From: Protopterus annectens
Lineage: Eukaryota > Chordata > Ceratodontiformes > Protopteridae
Length of the DNA stretch: 64,000 bases
NCBI RefSeq assembly: GCF_019279795.1
Contig: NC_056740.1
Span: forward strand, 229,295,175 to 229,359,174
Direction of reading: 5' to 3'
The first letter of the stretch is position 1; each line of letters begins with the position of its first letter. Positions 34,801 through 46,600 of the stretch are shown piece by piece. A program made the position numbers and the translations under genes. The notes under the pieces were generated by a model, which was given only the letters and a program-made list of their open reading frames with translations, made no database searches and was not told where the DNA came from.

Positions 34801-36506
34801 AGTACTGTCATAACTAGTCGGGAGGAGAAGGTAACCACATACACCACAAACCCAGTCCCACATAGACCTACCACAACTGTAAACCAAACACATAAACACA
34901 GACAAATATTCCCGGAGGCCTTAATTACAAACACACCACACCAACAGAAGCCTCCAAAGCAGATCACAAGCAACCACAACCTCCAAATATAGCACATGCA
35001 ATGAATAGTACGCAAAGCTGGTGTGCCAAACAGTCACAGGCCAGAAGGAGAAACAACATGCCTGATACAGTTGTAATAGGTGTCTGTATAGGCAGACACA
35101 CTGCTGTCCCACTCACCAGACTGAACAAGGAAAGGGGTACAGTAGGCTGCCTGTAGGCTGCCACAAAATGCCACATAACACAAGTGCATGGTCACCCCAA
35201 AGCAAGCAGAAATATGATGCACTCAATGTCCATGCTGGTGTGAATGACCTGAGATGTACCTCCCTGGTCAGCATGAAAAGAGACATGGATGATCCCTCTG
35301 AGTATGTACCCCAGGCCGGTATGACACTGGCTGTGTGCAGCATCCAACCCTCACCAAGAATGATGCCACAGTACAAACACAGAATGATCATGTTTAACAG
35401 CTGGCACAGTTACAGCTGTCAGTCCAAGAGGGTCTAATGTCTGTCTGCTTGAGATGTCAGGCATGACAAGCCATGCTGCTGTTCCAGGGATGGCTTGCAC
35501 CTGTTACTCCTGTGCGTCTGGATACTGGATAAGGCCTTTGCCACCTCCATAGAGCATGTAGGCAAGGCCAAGACTACCCACCACCCTAGAAACATAGAGT
35601 GGTAGGAAACATAAGGGTAATGCTGACCAATGCCAGATGTGTAAACTGCAATATGCATGCCCCTGAGGCACTTCCCATTATGGAGAACATCAATGTCTAT
35701 GCAGTGACAGAAGCCTGCTGCAAGCCTAGTGATAGCACACCAGCACTACTAGGTTATACCACATATCATGTGTTATGGCCCCAACACCTGCACCAAAACA
35801 TCAAAGGAGGAGTATCCATATGCAGCACAGACACCCATATGGCCAGGTAACTGACAATGCACAAAGCAGCGGAGACCACCCATGTGCACCTAAGTGTAGT
35901 CCAAACTGCTGTACAGTCTGTAGCATGTGACAGACCACACTGTCACACACAAGAACTCCACCCAGACATCCTGAAGACACTGGACAGTATGAATGTCCCA
36001 CCAGACAAGGTACACACAAATTACAACATAGGTGGCAAACCATTATGTATGCAAGGAGTAATCAGGGACCTAGGGACACAAGTCGACAGTCTGTCATGCG
36101 ACACTCCCACAATGCCAATGTGGCTAGGAAGATTGTCGATATTGGACACCCGTATCATGAAAGGATTCACATCTACATCAACAGAGGTCACTGTGCGCTG
36201 TACTGTTCCCTTATCAGACCCATAATCTAGTACAATGACTCATATGGGATGTACCATACGTGACACCTGCAGCGGTTCGGGAGACCTCATAGTTACCCCA
36301 CCAACAGGATAAAGGGTGTGAAATATATGTGATATGCTGCCTGGCTGTAGACACCCCAGCTGAATGCAGTCACAGACTGCCTACACAGAGGCATTGTATG
36401 TCTGTTGTACAAGGCCATGTCCAACACAGGAGTAATGGACATGCTCCACCACAGGAAATCAAAGCCATTGGAGCTGTGAGAGTGACGGATGTCAGCCTCA
36501 ACACAT
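34801..36506 (+). mobile_element. CR1-like LINE: ORF1 esterase, endonuclease, and RT tail
   Basis: Order on the plus strand: esterase GxND block (NVHAGVNDLRCTSL, 35,236), RMIMFNSWHSYSCQSKRV (35,385) and RDGLHLLLLCVW (35,484-35,519; the D-x-x-H of the esterase catalytic site), then NIRVMLTNARCVNCNM (35,608) and KGGVSICSTDTHMAR, an apurinic-type endonuclease start. From about 35,960 it jumps to VIRDLGTQVDSL (36,057) and LSDPII-x-YNDSYG, the C-terminal RT region, so the catalytic RT part is deleted. It ends in LLYKAMSNTGVMDML (36,398), similar to AISNTALMEMLQ in the LINE at 56.5 kb. All frames are broken. Confidence 0.7.
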
Positions 36507-36995
36507 AATGAAATCATAGGTTCATAGGTTCGTACTAGGCTATCTGCCCTAGGGCATTTATAAGCCTAGCCAGAGTGTATGTGGCTTACACCACCCCTTA
36601 GGATGAGAATACTACGCCCTTTTAGGGTTTAGTTTACTATGCCTCTGTCTAGTAGTGACAAAGAGATGACCCCCGGGGTAAACCTACAGATGTGCTGGAG
36701 GGACAGATACATAACCCAGAGGCTCCCCACACCCAGAAACAGGATCCCAATCCATGTTAGGCAGAGCCCCTCACTGACACCCCTCAACAGGAATATTGCC
36801 AAGTGGATGGATGATCGTACATGTATACTGGGGGTCTTCACTGTGTCACGACCAGACAGAGGCACAGTGAAGAAATTCATAAATGGCCATAATAGAACAT
36901 AGCAAGGGGTGGCGAAAGACGCACACACTCTGGCTAGGCTTACTAATGGCCTAGGGTGTATAGCCTAGTATGAACCCATGAACCTATGAAGATAC
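36507..36995. mobile_element. Two CR1 3' ends in opposite orientation (inverted pair)
   Basis: 36,507-36,690 is a minus-oriented CR1 3' end starting with the inverted octamer tail (catagg-ttcatagg-ttcg) and actaggct...gccctagggc. From about 36,693 the plus strand reads CWRDRYITQRLP, IPIHVRQSPSLTPLNRNIAK, then a 3' UTR and the octamer tail at 36,970-36,990 (atgaacccatgaacctatga). The two halves are inverse homologues. The minus piece sits between HNEI and the CWRD residues of the preceding CR1, as if inserted at that point. Confidence 0.75.
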
Positions 36996-38760
36996 AAAAT
37001 GTACAGGACACTTAGGATAATCACAAGGCTTACCCAACTGATGGTAGGAACCATGTTGGGCATCCACAGATATGCTCCGAATCACACAGGTATTACAAAC
37101 AACATACCAAACACACACACATATTGCTAACATACAACCTGTCAGGTGCAGTGCAAACACCCCCCAGAGTGCAAAATACATATCCCAGCAGACTGATGGT
37201 CCCCTGACATTGCAGATGCTGAGGTAACAGCCATCATCTGCAAAGCAGAACACACAGCAGCAAAGGTATGTGATGGTGTCTTGGGCTGAGGCCAACATGG
37301 ACTCCAAGAATAATGGAATGCCAAATCACACTACTGCCCAATGTCAGCCTTACCACAGGATATGTACCCAAAGAGCAGTGTACAACAACAGTGGTCCATC
37401 ACAACAAAGGTGTTGCCTGAATGGATACTGCAAACTACCACCCCAGGATCCTGACAAGCTTGTTCTGCACAGCTATGGAAAGGATCAGCATGTACCGCAG
37501 ACAGAAGGCTATTGTGGACCTACTGATACTGGACCCTACACAGTGTGGCTGTCGTAACTGCAGATCCTGCCCCTAAACATGTTTGACCCATTTGAAGCCG
37601 TCATTAAGGTCATTGATGAGGGCAATGTGGTCCACACAGCGTAGCTGGACTGTGCACATGCTTCTAGACAATACCGTACGAGTTCAGTATGGATATGTTC
37701 ACCAGCTTAAATATATACCCCTATGTCAGTAGAGGGGTTGCAAACCAGACCAAGGACAGAACTGACATGGTCAGACATGCCGCATCCATGTCAGACTACA
37801 AAGCAGATATGAGTGGCATCCCACAAGGCCTGGTCTTGCCCCCCCCCATTCTGTATTTATGTCCCATAGGTATAGGCCAACATGGAATGACTGTGACTGA
37901 ACATGTATGCAGAGGAGTACAAACAGCCCACCATATCCAACCCCCAGCTGACACAAGCAACCCACAAAAGGGCCACCTACAAACAGACAACTGGAGCCAT
38001 AGCCATGTCAGCAAGCTAATCGCAGAACTGTGTATATAGACAACCACCGTGGATATACAGTAAGTGCCCACAAATTACCACACAGGTGTTAACCCATGAC
38101 GTACCTAACATGTAATGTGAGACCTGGGTACAGAAGGTGATGGATATCCTGCACTGGACAAACATGTGGCTGTAGTGTTATAGAAACATATACTATATAC
38201 CCACCCAAACATGAAGGTTGGCAGATGTAGATAAGGGGAAGTCACTGTGGCTCTGCAGTCATCCTCCATCAGCGTCACAATTGACTACAATAGCCCCTGT
38301 GGGATATACCGCAGCAGACACCTCCATCAACTGTAAAGTCCACAACAGTACCCCACCAGGAGTAGCAAAGAGCATGAACAGATGCCATGTGTTGCCTGAG
38401 TAAACAAACTGCAGCCCCACACACTGCCATACTGCCCAGCTACAGGCAGGCTGTGCCTGATGTATGAAGCCATGTCCAACCTGGAATCAATGAACATGCT
38501 GCACCTTGTACAATCTGAATGGCAGTGAGCTATGCACATGAGACCTGAACCCCAGCACTGACATACATAGGACAAGCTGTACAGAATGATCCATAACACA
38601 GAAGGCACCCCCACTCTTCAGTAAACTCCTGGTACAGGTCAGCCAGAGAGTCACATATCGACACCCCTCAAGAGGAATCCTGAGTGGATGGGAGATGGTA
38701 GGCTAACCCTGGGTATCACTGTTATGTCAGAGGTAGACGGAGGCACAGTATACTAACCAT
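36996..38760 (+). mobile_element. Degraded CR1-like LINE, reverse transcriptase region
   Basis: Readable plus-strand pieces: FEAVIKVIDEGNVVHTA-x-LD (37,587-37,655; motif A region), SGIPQGLVLPPPILYL (37,810-37,860; the SG.PQGSVLGP block) and a C-terminal piece TYRHPSRGILSGWEM (38,655-38,700) resembling the end of CR1 ORF2. Frames are heavily broken and CpG-poor, so this is an old copy. 36,996-37,250 itself is unassigned. Confidence 0.55.
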
Positions 38761-39639
38761 GACATATGTCATGGCAAACTCCAGTTACAATGTGTGTCGA
38801 AGGACAAACACACACCCTGTGACTAGCATCAGAAATGGCCTAGGGAACATCACTAGTGTTTGCCAATGTCCACCCATGTTGTGGAATACACTAGCAATGT
38901 TGGACGAGCCTGGTGTAGGTAGTCCATATCTGAACATAATGCAATATGGTCATATGTGCACAACTGGCCCCTACACAGTCTGTTGTGCTCACTATGAAGA
39001 TGTCAAGCAATCATAGGACTAAAGCCCAGGATACTGTCCACCACAGTGAAAGTACTGAACCAGTACACTATACGGTACTACAGTGTTAGGTCATTATGAA
39101 AGTATGTTGAGAACTGTCTGCAAAGTATCCCATGCAATCCCTGCAGGCACAGTATAATCCCTGTTGTGGCAGACACGAAGCAGTTGGCCAGTTAGTACAC
39201 AACGTGACACCCAACACACAACCATAAACGTGAGCTATTGTTGAAGTTCACACACACCCAAATATGTGGTGGACTTCAGAGTGCAACATATGGAAAGCTC
39301 ACACTGGGCATGCTCGCACACTTTGATAAATGAGGCATATGTCAGACAACATGCCATGGAAAGGCTGAACTGGGCATGCTCACACACTTAGGCCATATCT
39401 CCGTTTAGCAGTTGGCCACACATCTGGTATTTGGACGTGTCAGTCCAGGAACCAACCACAACACAGCTATCTGCCCAGTGCACACAGTAAATGACTACAG
39501 AGACATAAGTGATATAGTGGATCGCCGTCATATGCAAACATCTTCCACAGATACACAAGTTGGTCATAGGAACAGGGAATGCTATGGCAATAAAGACCTG
39601 CAAACAGTAGAACAGCACAACAAATATTGTGCATCCGAC
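38761..39639. other. Unassigned decayed sequence
   Basis: Rich in TG/CA and poor in CpG, like the neighbouring CR1 debris. A short direct repeat with gggcatgctc.cacac occurs near 39,307 and 39,372. No reliable motif. Confidence 0.4.
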
Positions 39640-39900
39640 AATTGAACATATGGGTGTAGAGGTCAATACTAGGCTTGTTGCCCTAGGGAATGACAGCTCA
39701 GCCAGAGTGTGCTTGGCATCTGCATCCCCAGTACAGTAGGCTACTGTGCTTGGCATCTGCATCCCCAGTACAGTAGGCTACTGTGCCACTGTAAAGTAGG
39801 TCACATAAGGCAACATGTGAGGCTAGTGAGCTGTGCCTCTGTCAAGCAGGGGCACCGTGGAGGTCCAAGGGATTGAATGTGCTAAGCCACAGCCATGTTG
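39640..39900 (-). mobile_element. Diverged CR1 3' end with a 37-bp tandem duplication
   Basis: The words aatactaggc...gccctagggaa and agccagagtgt match the CR1 3' UTR at 36.5 kb. Two 37-bp units (39,708-39,744 and 39,745-39,781, with gcttggcatctgcatcccca) lie inside. Confidence 0.6.
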
Positions 39901-40855
39901 TTGGTGTGTGCTGGGAGAGGGTTGCTGAGGATCTCTGACAGTAGGTGTCCATCAATAACAGACTGAGGGGAGCCCTATCTGCATTCTCTGGACAATTCCA
40001 CTGTCAACACTGTGTTGTAATGATTATGTGTGAATGAAGTGCCATGCCGGAACTGTTCACAGATGTCCTCCCTCTGTGGGCTACAGCTCTGCAATGTATT
40101 GGCTCACTCTGTCTGTTGCAGGCGCATATATGGCTGGTGTACAGCTGACAGGTGTCTTGTTGTGGAGCAGTCATGGGTATATGTTGGATAGCATGATCAA
40201 TGCAAACCTTACACATGCTCATAGAATGCAATTGTCAAGGATTATGCTGAGTGGCCAGTATAGCCCCAGCATGGGTCCTCTGAAGTCGTCCACCCCAGTC
40301 TTCACAAGTGTAGAGTCTGCTTGTGCTAAATACAGTTTGTGTGCAGTGACAACCTTGCCTGGGGGTGGAGATGGGATATGGATGTCAGGGAAGGTGGGTA
40401 TGGTCCGATATATCAACAATGGTGGTCTATCTCTGGTGTGGAACAGTGAGTACCCACGTTGCAGATGGACAGGTGCAATATGTATTCCCCCCACAATGTG
40501 GCTGTGGTGTGTGGTTCTGCCATAGCACATGGACCCACAAATTGTAGTGGCTGTAGGGTAAAGTGGTAGAGGCCTGAGTGGTTCTCACACACAATATGCC
40601 TGTACCTGATGTTAACAACTGGAATGGTGTATGTGAACACCTGCATATCCCGGCACTGTTCCCAGGAAGCTAAGTGTGTGTCCTGGATGTGGGTGTGGTG
40701 TTCTGGACTGGTTGTGTTGTGTGTTACAGGTCCTGTGGTCACAAAGCATGGTATAGAACATAACCTGCCAGTGCGATGTGCATATCTGACCCTGACGTAG
40801 GTGGCTGCAAATGCATATATATGCTATCCCCCACCTGACAGGTAGTACTACATGT
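39901..40855. other. Unassigned sequence
   Basis: Several open stretches of 60-160 codons overlap on both strands (for example 40,034-40,525 plus). None has a motif I know, and the TG/CA-rich composition reduces stop frequency. I do not call a gene. Confidence 0.4.
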
Positions 40856-40859
40856 ACAT

Positions 40860-41008
40860 ACCTCTGTAGAAATAAAGATGTCAGCACCCTATAAATACTG
40901 CAGGTGCAGAACAGATGCCCAGTAATTCGGATAGTGCACTCTGCTAATGCGTCTCCCTCAAGTGTCATAATATAGTTAGGTAGGGGTTTGAATCCTGAAA
41001 ATGCTCTG

Positions 41009-41095
<87 letters not shown>

Positions 41096-41828
41096 TTTGT
41101 GTGTGTGTGAAAGGCCGTGAGAGGGAAATGTCCCTTTTGGCAACTGGGAAAACACTACAGGATGCACATTCCCCTTTCTAAACACTGATGATGTCAGCAC
41201 CCTATAAGTACAGCAGGAGAAGGGAAACCTCCCAGTAATGCGAATAGCATGCTCTGCTAATGCGTCCGTCTCGAGTGTCATAACATAGGTAGGTAGGGGT
41301 TTGAATCCTGTAAATGCTCAGTGTGTGTGGAGGGGGTTAGTGTGTGTTCAAGACTGTATGAAAGAAATATCCCTTTTGCCAACTAGGAGAACACACTACA
41401 GGATGCACATTCCCCTTTCTAAACACTGATGATGTCAGCACCCTATAAGTGCAGCAGGAGAAGGGAATCCTCCCAGTAATGCGAATAGCACGCTCTGCTA
41501 ATGCGTCCGTCTCGAGTGTCATAACATAGTTAGGTAGTGGTTTGAATCCTCCAAATGGCAAGTGTGTGTGTTTGGATGAGGGGAGTTAGTGTGTGTGCAA
41601 TTTTGTGTGAGGGAAATGTCCCTTTTGGCAACTGGGAGAACACACTACAGGATGCACATTCCCCTTTCTAAACACAGATGATGTCAGCACCCTATAAGTA
41701 CAGCAGGAGAAGGGAAACCTCCCAGTATTTCGAATAGCGCACTCTGCTAATGCGTCTCGAGTGTCATAATATAGTTAGGTAGGAGTTTGAAACCTGTAAA
41801 TGGCATGTGTGTGTGTTTGGATGTGGGG

Positions 41829-41863
<35 letters not shown>

Positions 41864-42640
41864 AATTCTGTATGAAAAACATGTGCTTTTTTGAAATCAG
41901 GAGATCACACTACATGATGCACATTACCCTTTCCAAACAGTGATGATGATAGCACCCTATACATACAGCTGGAGAAGAGACATCTGCCAGTACTCCGAAT
42001 AGCGCAACCTGCTACAGCGTCACTCTCAAGTGCCATAACATATTTAGGTAGGGGTTTGAAACCTGCAAGTGTGTGTGTGTTTGGATGTGGGGAGCTTGTG
42101 TGTGCGTGTGCATTTCCGTATGAAAAACATGTTAGTTTTGGCAATCAGGAGATCACACTACCTGATGCACATTACCCTTTCAAAATAAATACTGATTGTA
42201 GCCGTCAGCACCTATAAGTACAGCCAGAGAAGAGGAACTATCTAGTGATCCGAGATATGCGCGCTTTGGTGCTAATGCTGTCTCTCTCATGCGTCGCGAA
42301 TGGTTAGTTAGGTAGGGTATGAACCAGATCATGCACCAAAGTAGCGGGGCATGAGTGCGTGAGTGTGTGTGTGTGTGTGTGGGGGGGTAGTAGTGAATTG
42401 TGTGTAAAATGCAAGTGTGAGAAGAGAACAGATCCTTTTGGCAAATACTACAATACACCAGATGCTGCATTATTCCCCCAGTAAACACAGGGGATGTCAC
42501 CACTACTATCGTGCTAACAGCTAAAACAGGAGGCCTAGCTGGGCCAGTAATGTCACGCGCTTCTGCTACTGGGTCTATTACCATTGTCAGAGCACAGATA
42601 GGTATAGCTTGGTAACCTGGCAATAACTGCCACGTGGTTG
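40860..42640. repeat. Tandem array, seven units of about 240-310 bp with tRNA-like promoter boxes
   Basis: Each unit has a shared block: catccc/cttt flank, gatgtcagcaccctataa, agcaggagaagggaa, tgcgaatagc, tctgctaatgcgtc, gtgtcataa-atagttaggtag and ggtttgaatcc, then a variable GT-rich stretch. The marker tctgctaatgc recurs near 40,940, 41,254, 41,495, 41,744, 42,009, 42,268 and 42,556 with increasing decay in the last three. ggtttgaatcc matches a Pol III B box with a C-to-T change, and tagcgca about 48 bases upstream resembles an A box. Probably a multimerised tRNA-derived SINE; that origin is inference. Confidence 0.75.
41011..41110. repeat. (GT)n microsatellite
   Basis: About 90 bases of GT with one gtttgtg and one gtggtttgt interruption, inside the second unit of the array. 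A shorter one lies at 41,832-41,862. Confidence 0.95.
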
Positions 42641-43679
42641 TCAGCACATTATGACCTTGTGTGGGTCTTTGTACACAATAATGCATGCCATTGCCTAAAA
42701 CCAGCAATGGCATTGTATCATTGATGATGTATGTGTATGACACACATACACATAAATACCTGTGACTCCGCAGTAGTTACCATGTCTGACATGCCTCCAG
42801 TGGATAAATGGTATTTGCAATGTATACCAATATGACTGTGTCTTACTGTGCAGGGCCATTACGCGTATGTGTCTACAGTGTGGGTGTATATGGTAAAATA
42901 CCTACAGCAGGGGATATTACACACATCTGGTCTGGGCCATAGTCTACATGTAGTCGATGGTGCTGCATGTTCCACCTGTTGTTGGAGTGGTAACATGTCA
43001 TTCCACTGCAATTCAGTGACTACATGCTGTGAACCCTTCAAGTAGTGCGTTGTAGCCACAGTAATGCTCACACAATGTTTGGCGGGGCAGTCCAGCCATA
43101 TAAAGACAGTTCTTGAGACTGTCATATTCCCAGTTTATGGAGGATAGGTGGTCTTCCTTTTAGGGGGGGGGTGTGCCAGGCTATGAACCAGATGGCAGCC
43201 CGGGCACACTGTTAGCTGCACATGAAGGCCCTGATGCTTTGTGCGGGCCAACAACCTGGAGGTGTTTTATCTGGGGGCCTTGGGATACCACCCCTGTCCA
43301 TGTGTGTTACATTTTGGGGGAGACAGGCATGGTAGGGGGCATAACCTGTCAGTGATGGGTAACACCTGTGAGCCATGAATCGGGAAATCTGGTACTGCAC
43401 AGACATTGCAGTTCCCCGGCTGAGGACAGTGCCCAGTGCATGCATCTTCGTGTACACTGCTGTTTGTGGCAGCACTGTTAGTGTCCTAACCTGTGTGATC
43501 CCCCGGAGGTGGCTATGTAAACCATGTCCTGCAGCATAAGGCAGTATGTGTGAAAAGGAGCTTTCCCAAATATACATCGGGCCAGGGGTGTCACGTGCAA
43601 GATGACCCTTGCACATCATTGTGGTTTCCCTAGCATGTAAGCACATGTTGACAGCCAGGGATACCCTATGAATGACATT
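42641..43679. other. Unassigned sequence
   Basis: Minus-strand frame 43,212-43,646 is open for 144 codons but shows no motif. Composition continues the TG/CA-rich character of the preceding region. Confidence 0.4.
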
Positions 43680-46600
43680 GGAGACTAAAGGAAAATTTAA
43701 ACATTACAAAAAAACCTTTTTTCCCAAATAGGGTCATCCCTGGTGGGTTGGAACCAAGATCAGGCCCCAATAGGGCCGGTGCCACAGGGGCTAGGTCCAT
43801 TCTATTTTCCCCCTTTTCTGTGGTCCAAAGGGAGGTTTTGTCCTTAAAGGTCAGCCTGGGCGGGCCCCAATGAAAAAGCATATGTGTCCAGGGGGGGCCC
43901 TACCTGTAGGGGGAAAGGGTGTTTGTGGTGGCCTTTGGGAGGAACAACCGGGGCCCATTTGGGGGGTGGGATGTAGGCAGGGGGTACGGGCCCCAAGGTA
44001 TCCCCCGGGTGTGTTGGGGGTGCGGGCAGTCTGTCTGACTTGTTTTTAGTCACTGTAATTTTTTTTATTTATTTTTTTTTTTAAACATTTGTTGCCCGGG
44101 ATAGTCCGACTGGATGCATGTCCATTTCAGGGGAGGGGGAGAAAAAGCTCCAAGGGTAAGCAGAAAGCATTACATAATACCAGCATTACATATTACAAAC
44201 AGATTATTTACAGAGATTAAAAAAAAATTTCCCCAAAAATTTTTAGCCCAAATTAAAAAAAATTAAGGGAAAAAGGTTTTTTTTGGGGGGGGGGAAAAAA
44301 AAGGAAAGGCCCTTTTTAAAAAATTTTTTTTAAATTTTTAAATTGGGGAAAAAGGGGGAAAAAAATTAGTTAAGGGAAAAATTTTAAAGAGTTTAAAAGG
44401 GTTTTTTTTTTTTAAAAAGTTTTTTGGGGGGAAAACCCGGGGGGGGGGGTAAAAATTTTTGGGGGGGGTTTTAAAAATTTTTTTAAAAAAAAGGGTTTTT
44501 TTCTGGGGGAAAAAAAAAAGGGTTTAAAAAAAAAAACCCCCCCCTTTTTTGTGGGGAAAAAAAAAAAATTTTTTTTTTTTTTTTTCCCAAAAGGGGGAAA
44601 AAAGGGGGGGGGGGGAAAGGGAAAAATTTAGGGAGGGGGGGTTTTTTTTTTTTGTTTTTGTTTTTTTGATGGTTTGGAAATTTTTTTGGAAAATTTTAAA
44701 ATTTCCCCCAAAAAATGGGGGAGGGGGTTTTTTTTTTTTTTTAAAAGGGGGGAAAAAGGGGGGGGGTTTTGGGTTTTGGGTTTTTTTGGGAAAACCCGTT
44801 TTTTTAAAAATTTTTTTTAATATTTTTGGGAAAAAAAGGGGGGGGGGGGGGGGTAAGCCCGGGGGGGGAAAAATTTTGGGGGGTTTTTTTTGGGGGAAAA
44901 AAAAGGGGGGGAAAAAAATTTTTTTAAAGGGGGGGAAAAAGGTTTTCCCGGGGGGGGCCCCCCAAAATGGGAGGGTTAAAAGGGGGTTTTTTAAAAATTT
45001 TTTGGGGGGGAAAAAAATTTTTTTAAAAAAAAAAGGGAAAAAAGGGGGAGGGAAAAAAAATTTTAAGGGGGGTTTTTTTTTTGGGAAAGGCCTTTTGGGG
45101 GGGCCCAAAAAAAATTTTTCCCGGGGAATTTTTTTTGGGGAAAAAAATTTTTTTTTCCCTTTTAAATTTTTTTTTTTTTTTTTATTTTTTTATTTTGAAT
45201 TTTTGGGGGGGGGGAAAAATTTTTTTTGGGGGGGGGGGGTTTTTGGGGTTTTTGGGCCTTTAAAAAAAATTTTTTTGGGGGGGGAAACCCAAAAAAGGGG
45301 TTTTGGGGTTTTTTAAAAAAAAGGGGGGTTTTGGGGGTTTTTTCGGGGTTTTTGGGGGTTTTTTCCCGGGGGGGGGTTTTTGGGGGGTTTTTTGGGGTTT
45401 TTTGGGGGAAAAAATTTGGAAGGGGGGGGGGGTTTTCCCCCCCTTGGGGGGGCCCCCCAAATTTTTTGGGGGGGCCCCCCCTTTTTTGTTGGGGGGGGGG
45501 GGGGGACCTTTTTTAAAAAAAAACCCCCCCCAAAAAAAATTTTTTTAAAAACCCCCCGGGGGGGGAAAAAAAAAATTTTTTGGGGTTTTTTCCAAAAATT
45601 TTTTGGGGGTTTTTTTTTCCTTTGGGGGAAAAACCCCCCCTTTGGGGGGGGGGAAAAAAGGGAAAAAATTTTTTTTTGGGGAAAAACCTTTGGGAAAAAA
45701 AAAAAACCCCCTTAAAAAGAAAATTTAAACCCCCCAAAAAAAAAACCCCCCCCAAAAAAAAAAATTTTCAAAAAAGGGGGAAAAAATTTTAAAACCCAAA
45801 AAGGGGAAAAATAAATTTAAAAAAAAAAAACCCCCTTAAAAAAATTTTTAAAAAAATTTATTTTTTTTACCCCAAATTTTTTAAAAGGAAAAATTTTAAA
45901 ACCCCAAAATTTAAAACCCAAAACCCCCTTTTTAAAATTTCCCTTCTTCCCCCTCCCCCCCCTTTTTAATTCCCCCCCCTTTTGGGGTTTTTTTATTTTT
46001 CCCCCTTTTGGAAAATTTTTTTTTTTAGGGCCCGGAAATTTAAAACCCCAAATTTTTCCCCCCCCAAAAAAAATTAAAACCCCTTTGGGACCCCAAAAAA
46101 AATTTTTTCCCCTTTTCCCCCCCCCGGGGGGGCCCCCCCCAAAAAAAGTTTTTGGGGGGGTTTTTTTTTTAAAAAAAAAATTGGTTTTTTGGGTTTTAAA
46201 AAAAAGGGGGGGGTTTTTTGGGGGGGGGGTGGGGGTTTTTTGGGGGATGTGGACCCGGGGTTTTTTTTATCAGGGGGCCCCCAAACCCCCCCGGGGTTTT
46301 TTTCCCCCCCCCCCCTTTGGGGGGGGGGGAAAAAAACCCCCCCCGGGGGGGCTGGGGGATTGGGGGGGTCCCGGGGGTTTGGGGGGGGTCCCGGGGGCCC
46401 CGGCCCCCCTTGGGGGGTGCTAAAGGGGGGGTTTTTGGGGCCCCCCCCGGGGGGGGGGGCCGGGGCCCCCCCCCCCTTTCCCCTTTTTTTTGGCCCCGGA
46501 AAACCCCCCTTTTTCCCCCCCCCTTTTTTTAAAAAGGGAAAAAAGGGCCCCCCCCTGTCCCCCGGGGTTTTTTTTCCCCCCCCTTTCCCCCAAATTTTGG

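Larger units (their letters stand above)
30147..35455. repeat. Large direct repeat, copy B
   Basis: Same order as copy A: unassigned sequence, LINE tail, Harbinger, CR1 5' region. It lacks the 1,279-bp segment of A; the join is gagcacc|agtactg at 34,800/34,801. After 35,455 copy B continues smoothly into CR1, whereas copy A is replaced by the Penelope-like element at the same base. Confidence 0.9.

Noticed and set aside
40034-40525. 163-codon plus-strand ORF
   Set aside because: It overlaps open frames on the other strand, lacks any recognised motif and lies in stop-poor TG/CA-rich decayed sequence.
40920-42590. Functional tRNA genes
   Set aside because: Only A- and B-box-like words are present; no acceptor or anticodon stem can be formed convincingly.
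42180-42743. 187-codon minus-strand ORF
   Set aside because: It spans the end of the tandem array and a GT microsatellite and shows no protein signature.
44549-45316. 255-codon plus-strand ORF and many neighbours up to 241 codons
   Set aside because: They consist of Gly, Phe, Lys and Pro runs produced by homopolymer inflation and lie in the artefact block.
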